Part shown: one piece after another, positions 1-6,392 of the stretch
Layout: each line of letters opens with the position of its first letter
Position numbering within the stretch: the first letter of the stretch is position 1
Notes under the pieces: model-generated
What the model saw: the letters and a program-made list of their open reading frames with translations, nothing else
Database searches by the model: none
What the model was told of the DNA's origin: nothing
Origin: Bacteroidales bacterium
GTDB lineage: Bacteria; Bacteroidota; Bacteroidia; Bacteroidales; UBA932
DNA length: 8,101 nucleotides
NCBI GenBank assembly: GCA_017509375.1
Contig: JAFWPT010000365.1
Location: 1 to 8,101, forward strand
Direction of reading: 5' to 3'
Made by a program: the position numbers and the translations under genes

Positions 1-319
1 CCACTCCGATTTCCCTGAAATTGAGGATGTCGGTTTCGGTCATCAGCGTACCGTTGCTGAGAATGTTCACGCTTACCCCCCGGAAACGGCAGTAGAGAGC
101 CAGGTCCGCCACATCCGGGACACACATAGGCTCACCTCCGGAAAAAGATATGGTACGCACCTCCGCTTGGGAAAGGAGCCTGCGCAAAGTCCGGCGGCAA
201 AGGCTTTTATCCGATGAAGGAAGGGGCGAACCGTCCCTCCAGTAATTATAACAGAACCTGCAACGCTGGTTGCAGGCCTGGGTAAGTTCAAACACAATAT
301 TGTCGATACGCTGCCGCAT
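1..319 (-). CDS. Radical SAM enzyme, N-terminal part (truncated by the window edge)
   Basis: The minus strand encodes 106 uninterrupted residues that run off the left edge. Residues 10-27 (FELTQACNQRCRFCYNYW) contain the CX3CX2C motif (Cys16, Cys20, Cys23), which in radical SAM enzymes binds the [4Fe-4S] cluster that cleaves S-adenosylmethionine. An aromatic residue before the third Cys is typical. Residues 60-64 (SGGEP) are the GGEP motif that contacts SAM, and residues 85-91 (NILSNGT) match the next conserved strand, so the first half of a radical SAM barrel is present. Any C-terminal SPASM or other iron-sulfur domain lies outside the window. The start is ATG at 319, two bases after the stop of the upstream gene. 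A GTG at 325, overlapping that stop as GTGA, is an in-frame alternative. The CYNxW-type cluster resembles peptide- or protein-modifying members, but the substrate is unknown. It is co-transcribed with the lipoprotein-like gene before it. Confidence 0.9.
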   Translation of the reverse strand, partial: MRQRIDNIVFELTQACNQRCRFCYNYWRDGSPLPSSDKSLCRRTLRRLLSQAEVRTISFSGGEPMCVPDVADLALYCRFRGVSVNILSNGTLMTETDILNFREIGV

Positions 320-321
320 CG

Positions 322-873
322 TCACTTAAGCGTGACAGACCTGGATACGATCTGTTGCAGCAGTTCCACTTCCGAACCCTCCTGACGATAAATTCCGCTT
401 AGCTGGATCACCGCATCCCCGGCAGGCAGTCCGGCAACAGGGGTAAAGGCAAACCGAACTTCAGCAGCATGATCTGCAGGCACTGTAAACCTCTCTTCCT
501 GAAGCACTTTCTGCAGGTCGGAAGTCTTCAACTGCAGGATATAACTGCTGTAGGCAGGATGCTGTATCACAAAGTCAAATGCCTTGCCGCGCTGCAAATC
601 ACTTGAAGGCAAAACCAGGACATCAGTTTCCATTGCCACATCGTAGCAGAGCACCTCCGGAGGGGCGACCGGCTCGTAGCAAGTGACTGTAGGTCCGGGG
701 CCGTTGCAAGAAGCAGCGGACACTATCGCCCACGCAGACAACATCAAACCACCAAGCTTGTACTTGGTCCTGACGGCTTTTGCGCTCTTTCCTTTTGATA
801 GGAAAAGCCACGCAGAAACGGCAATAAACGCAACACCAAGGCCGACATATGCAAAAAAGTACAGGACTCTCAT
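322..873 (-). CDS. Lipoprotein-like envelope protein paired with a radical SAM enzyme
   Basis: This protein has 183 residues and I do not recognise a named family. Residues 3-26 form a hydrophobic helix. Residues 27-39 are strongly basic (K27, K29, K32, R35, K37, K39), and residues 40-55 form a second hydrophobic stretch ending in SAASC with Cys56. That could be a lipobox, though Ala at -3 is weak, and a lipoprotein with a preceding transmembrane helix is unusual. No good start codon exists just before the second segment, so I keep the ATG at 873. After Cys56 comes a Pro/Cys-rich linker with two related motifs, CYEPVA at 65-70 and CYDVA at 76-80. Residues 83-183 look like a beta-rich extracytoplasmic domain. 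By the positive-inside rule this domain is periplasmic or surface-exposed. The stop is immediately followed by the radical SAM gene, so the two form one transcription unit. The protein may be the enzyme's substrate or partner; that is inference from context. Confidence 0.75.
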   Translation of the reverse strand: MRVLYFFAYVGLGVAFIAVSAWLFLSKGKSAKAVRTKYKLGGLMLSAWAIVSAASCNGPGPTVTCYEPVAPPEVLCYDVAMETDVLVLPSSDLQRGKAFDFVIQHPAYSSYILQLKTSDLQKVLQEERFTVPADHAAEVRFAFTPVAGLPAGDAVIQLSGIYRQEGSEVELLQQIVSRSVTLK

Positions 874-1033
874 AAGCTTGAGGTTTAACCGTGCTAATAT
901 ACGATTTACAATCGAAAAATCAAAAGACCAAAGACATCAGGCAATGAATTGAATAAAAAAACGCTGGCGTAGTAAGGATAATGAGTTTTTTTGCTATATT
1001 TACAAAGTTAAAGGAACAAAACTTTATATAATT
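874..1033. other. Divergent intergenic region
   Basis: This AT-rich spacer of 160 bp separates the 5' ends of two divergent genes, so it should hold both promoters. On the plus strand, TATATTTA at 995-1002 matches seven of eight positions of the Bacteroidota -7 box (TAnnTTTG). No TTTG-like -33 box sits at the expected distance upstream, so I do not call a promoter with confidence. No convincing box was found for the minus-strand gene. I see no RNA gene or repeat here. Confidence 0.4.
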
Positions 1034-1480
1034 ATGGCATCCATTCTCGATTTGATTTCGGGCCAGGTAAACGCCGTGGCCGGCAATGTAGAAATCCCTT
1101 CAAACCTTAAAGACCAAGTACTTGGCGGTCTTTCCAACTCCGTTCTCGGCAGCCTCACCCAGACAGTAGCACGTCCTGGTGGCGTTGACATGATCCAGCA
1201 GCTTGTCACCGGAAAAGTCAACGCTGCAAAGTCTCCAATCACTGCACTTGCAAGCGACATTTTCAATACTGACGTGCTCAACAAGCTGAATCTCGGCAAG
1301 GCCGGCAGTTCACTTCAGTCTCTTGTTCCCCTGGTCATGGGACGACTTGGCAATATAGTAAAAGACCAGGACGGTGACGGCGACATCGATTTCAACGACC
1401 TGATCATTTCCCTCAAGGGAGGATCCGGCGGCATCCTGGGCGCAGCCAAGGGCATTTTCGGCAGCATTTTCGGCAAATAG
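1034..1480 (+). CDS. Small DUF937-like protein with an EF-hand calcium loop
   Basis: The protein has 148 residues and no signal peptide, so it is probably cytoplasmic. It is rich in Leu, Gly, Ser and Val, with amphipathic helices and a Gly-rich tail (residues 129-148, ending in GIFGSIFGK). This architecture resembles small DUF937-type proteins seen in Bacteroidota; the assignment rests on overall pattern, not a clear motif. Residues 111-122 (DQDGDGDIDFND) form a canonical EF-hand loop: Asp at positions 1, 3 and 5, Gly at 6, Ile at 8, Asp at 9 and Asp at 12, the last where Glu is more usual. A single such loop suggests Ca2+ binding as a dimer or in dockerin-like fashion, or a structural role. 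The gene stands alone, divergent from the minus-strand pair and closed by an intrinsic terminator. The ATG at 1034 is the only sensible start. The function is unknown. Confidence 0.8.
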   Translation: MASILDLISGQVNAVAGNVEIPSNLKDQVLGGLSNSVLGSLTQTVARPGGVDMIQQLVTGKVNAAKSPITALASDIFNTDVLNKLNLGKAGSSLQSLVPLVMGRLGNIVKDQDGDGDIDFNDLIISLKGGSGGILGAAKGIFGSIFGK

Positions 1481-1516
1481 CCGGCAAGAATAGTTTTTAG
1501 TTTCTCCGGAACGATG

Positions 1517-1545
1517 AGGCGGTACCTTCAAAGTACCGCCTTTTT
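1517..1545 (+). terminator. Intrinsic (rho-independent) terminator
   Basis: A perfect 9-bp stem (AGGCGGTAC at 1517-1525 paired with GTACCGCCT at 1533-1541) closes a 7-nt loop (CTTCAAA). The U-tract begins with the last stem base and runs from 1541 to 1545, with three more T after one C. It lies 37 bp after the stop of the small EF-hand protein gene and isolates that gene from the susC operon. Confidence 0.9.
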
Positions 1546-1627
1546 CTTTGTGCTACCACCCGGGCCAAAACTCTTACCGGCTTTTCCGGCGGGCAGACCG
1601 GACCTGCGGCAAATAATCCTGCTTGAT

Positions 1628-1659
1628 ATTGCTTTAATAAAAAATAATACGTACTTTTG
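1628..1659 (+). promoter_or_regulatory. Bacteroidota-type promoter of the susCD operon
   Basis: TACTTTTG at 1652-1659 is a perfect match to the Bacteroidota -7 consensus TAnnTTTG. ATTG at 1628-1631, 20 bp upstream, matches three of four positions of the -33 box TTTG. Spacing and consensus fit the primary sigma factor of Bacteroidota. Transcription should begin near 1663-1667, giving a leader of about 55-60 nt before the susC ATG. Confidence 0.7.
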
Positions 1660-1668
1660 CGCATAGTA

Positions 1669-1686
1669 AAATTGGTTAACCAATTT
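1669..1686. promoter_or_regulatory. Perfect 18-bp palindrome, putative operator
   Basis: AAATTGGTTAACCAATTT is identical to its reverse complement over all 18 bases. The flanks GTA/TAC also pair if one extra A on the left is skipped. It begins about 9 bp after the -7 box, so it overlaps the initial transcribed region, the classic position for a repressor operator. Even-length symmetric sites of this kind are typical of LacI-type and some GntR-type regulators. No regulator gene is present in the window. A leader-RNA hairpin is possible but less likely, because a perfect palindrome leaves no loop and the stem is AT-rich. Confidence 0.6.
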
Positions 1687-1721
1687 ACGTTAATCACGAT
1701 ACTAATACCAAAGTTTATCAT

Positions 1722-4700
1722 ATGCAATTTGCCAATCAACTAAAATTCAGGCTATTAGCTCTTCTTTTAGCGCTATTGCCATTGTCGCTTCCCGCCCAGA
1801 ACCGGCAAATAAAGGGGGTTGTAACCGACGATGAAGGCCCGCTTATCGGAGCTTCGGTCATCATCAAGGGAACCACTACCGGTACAGCCACCGACCTGGA
1901 CGGACATTATACCATCAACGTCCCGTCGCAGGATGCCGTGCTCGTGTTCTCGTGCATAGGCTACAAAAACGAGGAACGGACTGCAGGCCAGGCACGTGAA
2001 ATAGACGTACGGCTCAAAATCGACGACAATCTTCTGGAAGATGTAGTGGTAGTGGGTTACGGTACACAAGCCAAATCCCACCTCACCGGTTCCATATCAA
2101 AGATTGACGGCGGCGGCGCCCTGATTGATATACCGGTATCCGACGTAACCACGGCTCTACAGGGACAAGTAGCAGGCCTTACCATCACCAACACCACCTC
2201 CGAAGTAGGTGTAGTGCCTACAATCAGGGTACGCGGAACCGGATCCATTTCCGCCGACAGCGCACCTCTGGTGATTGTGGACGGCTATCCTGTGCCGGAA
2301 GGCCTGTCAATGGTCAATGCCTCCGACATCAAGTCCATAGAGGTACTTAAGGATGCCGCATCTGCTGCAATTTACGGCTCCAGGGCCGCCAACGGCGTCA
2401 TAATGATTACGACCAAGAGCGGTAAAGCGGATGAAGCCCATTACTCCGTGAAGGTCTATCAGGGTATGAAATACGCTTACAAACTCCACGACCTGCTTAC
2501 GGCCACCGATTATCTCCGTCTTCAGGAGTACGAAGAATCCGTCGGAGGTCCGGCCGTCAAGGGACAGGACAGGGCAGCCGCCTGGATTGAGAAGAACATA
2601 GGAGCCACAGACTGGCAGCGCGAAGGCCTGCGCGACTTCACCGGAATCACCAATGCTCAGTTCTCGGTAAGCGGCGGCCGCAAGACCATGCGCTATTACA
2701 CCTCCGCTTCATATACCAAAGATCAGGGTATAATGCTGCAGAACTCCGTGGACAAGCTGGCGGTGCGCACCAAACTGGACGTGGACCTCAGCCCGAGCGT
2801 CAAGTTCGGATACAACATATCTGCCAACTACTCCAAAACAGAGCGTCCGCGCAACAATTTCATAGACTTCTACCGCACCCCTTCCTTCCTGCCCGTGACT
2901 CACAACGACTGGACCACGGAATTTACAGGAGGATACACCGGATTCGCCCGCGGAAGCCACTTCAACTCAATTACCACGCCAACCGGCGACCCGGACTCTT
3001 ACGGCAATCCCACCTGGGACAGCAAAGTAAGCCCCTTCAACTCCGCCAACAACAACCCCAAGAGCGTGATGGCCAACACCGAACGCTGGGGTGAATCATT
3101 CTCCGGCCTGGGCAACGCCTTCCTGGAGATTACCATTGTAAAGGGCCTTAAATTCAAGACTTCCAACGGTTTCAACGTTCGCTACTCGCCGTCCTACAGC
3201 TATCAGAACCTCAATGCCCTCAAAGACGGCACCCCGAGCGAAGCTACTTTCAACAGCACCCTCTACGTAGATCTGCTCAGCGAGAACACCCTGAACTACA
3301 ACCTCGCCAAGGGACGCCACAAACTCGATCTGCTTGCCGGTTACACCCTGGAAAGCACCCGCGTCCAGCGCGTATCCCTTGACGGAACCGGATTCCCTAC
3401 CGACGACATCCACACCCTGAATGCCGCTACGGTCTTCTCCCTCGCCGCCAGCAACAACGGAAACGGCAGCGGTACCGGAACCTTCCGCTATCCGGACAAG
3501 ATATTGGAGTCGGGTCTTGCCAGGGCCACCTACAGCTATGCAGACAAATACCTGCTCTCAGCATCTATACGTCTGGACCGTTCATCGCTGTTCACCCGTG
3601 GCAACCGCAACGCCTGGTTCCCTTCGGTATCTGCCGGATGGAGGGTGTCCCAAGAGCCCTGGATGCAGCATCTGGACTGGCTCAACACCCTCAAGCTCAG
3701 GGCATCTTACGGCGTCACCGGAAATAACAACGTGAACTATTTCTCCGCTCTGGAGGTGCTCGGAGGTGCCAATTATGCCACAGGACTCGGAAACGGCACG
3801 CTGGTATCCGGTACGGCCAACAATTCTTCTACCCTCGCGAATGCAAACATAACCTGGGAACAAACGGACGAATTCAATGCCGGTCTCGACATGAGCGTAC
3901 TTAAAGACCGCATCAACCTGAGCGTGGATGCATATTATTCCATCACCCGCGCATTGCTTTTCGAACAGCCCACACAGTCTTTCACCGGCTTCACGAAATA
4001 CTGGAACAACATTGGACGCGTGCGTAACGCAGGTGTTGAAATCCAGCTGAATACGGTCAACTACACATCCCGTACCTTCACCTGGACCAGCGACTTCAAC
4101 CTGTCCCTTTCCAGAAACAAGCTCCTTGAAATCGGAGGAGAAAGAGAGGTTATCACCCAGGGAGAGCGCAACGAAAATTATATTGCGCGCGTGGGTGAAC
4201 CGCTTATCCAATATTACGGCTTCAAGACCCAGGGCGTTTGGAACAGCACCGACGAGATCCAGTCCAACCCTCACTTTGCAGCCGACGTGCCCGGAGGACT
4301 CAGGATAGTCGATTCCAAAAAGGACGGAGTCCTGAACGACGATGACCGCGTGGCCCTCGGCAACCCTTATCCGGATTTCACCTACGGTCTTACCAACACT
4401 TTCAAAATCGGACGCTTCGACCTGTCTTTCCTGATTCAGGGAGTTCAGGGCGTCACAGTCTTCAACGGCGACGTGTTCTACAACGAATCACACAAGTACA
4501 ACACGGCATACCTCAAGGACCGTTGGGTCAGCGCCGATCATCCCGGCAACGGAAAAGTGCCGTACATGAAGGTCGGTTATGACATGCTGCTCACCGATTA
4601 CCCTCTCCAGGACGGGTCCTACATAAGCCTGCGCAACCTGATAATGGGCTACACTTTCTCCAAGAAAGACCTCAAGAACAAGCTGGACCAGCTGCGTGTG

Positions 4701-4871
4701 TACGTAACTGGCAACAACCTCGCTTACTTGTGGTCCAAAGACTACAAAGGCGTGAACCCCGAATCCCGCATGCAATCCGGAGTGTATTCTTCCCCGATGA
4801 TCTCCGGTTACCAGCGAGGCGGCTTCCCTATCACAACTACTATAACCTTCGGTGTTGATGTGAAATTCTAA
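1722..4871 (+). CDS. susC: SusC/RagA-family TonB-dependent outer-membrane transporter
   Basis: This 1049-residue protein is of normal length for the family. A signal peptide (residues 1-25, hydrophobic core 10-23, cleavage after PA before QN) precedes a carboxypeptidase-regulatory-like beta-sandwich (about 28-102, with VVTDDEGPLIGASV and TDLDGHYTI). The TonB-box-like segment VVVVGYGTQ is at 108-116. The plug domain (about 118-235) carries LQGQVAGL at 147-153 and the SusC hallmark LKDAASAAIYGSRAANGVI at 209-227. The remainder is the 22-strand beta barrel, with the usual terminal aromatic in GVDVKF. There is no N-terminal STN domain, so signalling through an anti-sigma factor is not expected. 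It imports a substrate captured by its SusD partner, powered by TonB-ExbBD. The ATG at 1722 has no Shine-Dalgarno sequence, as is common in Bacteroidota. The symbol denotes family membership, not starch as the substrate. Confidence 0.95.
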   Translation: MQFANQLKFRLLALLLALLPLSLPAQNRQIKGVVTDDEGPLIGASVIIKGTTTGTATDLDGHYTINVPSQDAVLVFSCIGYKNEERTAGQAREIDVRLKIDDNLLEDVVVVGYGTQAKSHLTGSISKIDGGGALIDIPVSDVTTALQGQVAGLTITNTTSEVGVVPTIRVRGTGSISADSAPLVIVDGYPVPEGLSMVNASDIKSIEVLKDAASAAIYGSRAANGVIMITTKSGKADEAHYSVKVYQGMKYAYKLHDLLTATDYLRLQEYEESVGGPAVKGQDRAAAWIEKNIGATDWQREGLRDFTGITNAQFSVSGGRKTMRYYTSASYTKDQGIMLQNSVDKLAVRTKLDVDLSPSVKFGYNISANYSKTERPRNNFIDFYRTPSFLPVTHNDWTTEFTGGYTGFARGSHFNSITTPTGDPDSYGNPTWDSKVSPFNSANNNPKSVMANTERWGESFSGLGNAFLEITIVKGLKFKTSNGFNVRYSPSYSYQNLNALKDGTPSEATFNSTLYVDLLSENTLNYNLAKGRHKLDLLAGYTLESTRVQRVSLDGTGFPTDDIHTLNAATVFSLAASNNGNGSGTGTFRYPDKILESGLARATYSYADKYLLSASIRLDRSSLFTRGNRNAWFPSVSAGWRVSQEPWMQHLDWLNTLKLRASYGVTGNNNVNYFSALEVLGGANYATGLGNGTLVSGTANNSSTLANANITWEQTDEFNAGLDMSVLKDRINLSVDAYYSITRALLFEQPTQSFTGFTKYWNNIGRVRNAGVEIQLNTVNYTSRTFTWTSDFNLSLSRNKLLEIGGEREVITQGERNENYIARVGEPLIQYYGFKTQGVWNSTDEIQSNPHFAADVPGGLRIVDSKKDGVLNDDDRVALGNPYPDFTYGLTNTFKIGRFDLSFLIQGVQGVTVFNGDVFYNESHKYNTAYLKDRWVSADHPGNGKVPYMKVGYDMLLTDYPLQDGSYISLRNLIMGYTFSKKDLKNKLDQLRVYVTGNNLAYLWSKDYKGVNPESRMQSGVYSSPMISGYQRGGFPITTTITFGVDVKF

Positions 4872-4883
4872 TCAAGACGCTGT

Positions 4884-6392
4884 ATGAAGAAATATATAAT
4901 TCCAATTCTGGCTGCCGTTATGGCGCTCACTTCCTGCAACCTCGACAAATACCCTTATTCTGAGGTAGCCGCAAGCGAGTACGTTAAGGATGCCACTTCA
5001 GTAAACAACCTGGTAATAGGTGTTTACAATGGTCTGTACGACGTATTGTACAACGAGTGGGCAATGACGGAGCTGCGTTCTGACAATGTGCGCATGCGTG
5101 TCAACAACTCTACTTCACAGGACTCCAAACTCATCGAGCAGCTGGACCAGCTGGTGGTGCTAACCGCCAATGCATGGGTCCAGGACTACTGGGATGCACT
5201 TTATGTGGTGGTGAACAGGGCAAACACCGTCCTGGCCAATCTCGACGTCGTGAACGACGAAACGCTCCGTGCCAAGTTTGAAGGCGAGGCCCGTTTCCTC
5301 CGCGCCTGGATGTATTTCGACCTGGTACGCCTCTGGGGGCCGGTATTCATCGTCAAGAGCAAGACCGGTGCAGACGAAGCCCGCTACATGCAGCGCTCCC
5401 CCAAGGAGGACGTATGGGCCTTGATTGAAGAGGACCTCGAGGCTATAGTGGACAATGCCCTGCTGCCTGACGAAATGCCTTCCGCAGAGCTCGGACGTGC
5501 CGACATGAAAGCCGCCAAGGCGCTTCTGGCAAAGGTTTACATGACCGAATACAAGTCATCCGAGCCCAAGTACGAAAAGGCGTCCGCATTGCTCGGCGAG
5601 GTGCTGGCAGCCTGCGGCAAACCTTCTTCCGGCGCCGCCCTGGTTCCGTATGCAGACATTTTCGACAAGACCAAGGAAGGCAACGCCGAAATCATTTTCT
5701 CAGTAAGATATCGCAGCGGAAACCTTGGAATAGGTTCTCCCTTCACAACGCTGTTCGCCCCCATCAACAACGGTGGCAACGTAGCTATAGGTGCTCCCAA
5801 GCACTATAATTACCCCAGCAACAGCATCATTTCCGCTTTCAACGCCAATCCTGGAGACCTCCGCAAGGATGTATCCCTCCAGGAAAGCTACTTCAACAAA
5901 ACCACCGGCGTCCTGGTGGACAACGCCAACGCCCGCTACTGCAGCAAGTTCATCGATCCCGACATGACCAGCGAATTTGATGGAGAAAACGACTTCCCCA
6001 TCATACGTCTTGCCGACGTGATGCTGCTGAAGGCCGAGGCCGACAATGAACTTAACGGCCCCACAGCCGAGTCTCTCGCCCTTCTGAACGCCATACGCCA
6101 GCGCGCAGGCATAGCGGTATATGAGCCCGGAGACCTGGCGTCGAAATATGCCTTCCGTCAGGCAGTGAGGGACGAACGGCGGCTGGAATTTGCTTTCGAA
6201 AACCAGCGTTTCTTCGACCTGCTCAGGTGGGGAACTGCAGTTTCCACAATAAACGAGTTCCTGGCTTCCGAGCCTTTCTACTCCGCATATGACTATGTGG
6301 TTAATCCCATCGCCGAATGGCAGACCTTGCTGCCCATTCCGGTATCCGTCCTGAACATTAACAAAAGTGTCGCCCAGAATCCGGGCTATTGA
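4884..6392 (+). CDS. susD: SusD/RagB-family nutrient-binding outer-membrane lipoprotein
   Basis: This 502-residue lipoprotein starts with MKKYIIPILAAVMALTSC; the lipobox is LTSC with Cys18 as the lipidated residue. Family hallmarks are visible in order: the N-terminal SusD-like helical TPR region, with ARFLRAWMYFDLVRLWGPV at 136-154; the C-terminal domain with FPIIRLADVMLLKAEA at 371-386 and LLNAIRQRAGI at 400-410; DERRLEFAFENQRFFDLLRWG at 430-450 (in two parts, DERRLEFAFE and NQRFFDLLRWG); and the closing LPIPVSVLNINKSVAQNPGY at 483-502. SusD proteins sit as a lid on the SusC barrel and bind the incoming oligosaccharide or peptide. The gene begins 12 nt after the susC stop, so the two are co-transcribed. 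It overlaps the next gene by one base, implying coupled translation. The ligand cannot be read from the sequence, and no degradative enzyme is present nearby. Confidence 0.95.
   Translation: MKKYIIPILAAVMALTSCNLDKYPYSEVAASEYVKDATSVNNLVIGVYNGLYDVLYNEWAMTELRSDNVRMRVNNSTSQDSKLIEQLDQLVVLTANAWVQDYWDALYVVVNRANTVLANLDVVNDETLRAKFEGEARFLRAWMYFDLVRLWGPVFIVKSKTGADEARYMQRSPKEDVWALIEEDLEAIVDNALLPDEMPSAELGRADMKAAKALLAKVYMTEYKSSEPKYEKASALLGEVLAACGKPSSGAALVPYADIFDKTKEGNAEIIFSVRYRSGNLGIGSPFTTLFAPINNGGNVAIGAPKHYNYPSNSIISAFNANPGDLRKDVSLQESYFNKTTGVLVDNANARYCSKFIDPDMTSEFDGENDFPIIRLADVMLLKAEADNELNGPTAESLALLNAIRQRAGIAVYEPGDLASKYAFRQAVRDERRLEFAFENQRFFDLLRWGTAVSTINEFLASEPFYSAYDYVVNPIAEWQTLLPIPVSVLNINKSVAQNPGY

Noticed and set aside
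73..297. Minus-strand ORF of 74 codons
   Set aside because: It overlaps the radical SAM gene in another frame; the real frame carries the CX3CX2C and GGEP motifs and runs off the window edge.
683..952. Plus-strand ORF of 89 codons across the 5' end of the lipoprotein-like gene
   Set aside because: It lies antisense to the hydrophobic and linker region of the minus-strand gene, and its translation resembles no known protein.
995..1002. TATATTTA as a promoter of the EF-hand protein gene
   Set aside because: It fits the -7 box in seven of eight positions, but no -33 box lies at a suitable distance, so it is mentioned only under the intergenic region.
1546..1721. Possible riboswitch or small RNA in the susC leader
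   Set aside because: Apart from the promoter and the 18-bp palindrome I see no stable long-range pairing or known riboswitch core, and the predicted leader is only about 55-60 nt.
3582..4274. Antisense ORF of 230 codons opposite susC
   Set aside because: It mirrors the SusC barrel coding sequence, has no signal or motif, and has no regulatory context of its own.
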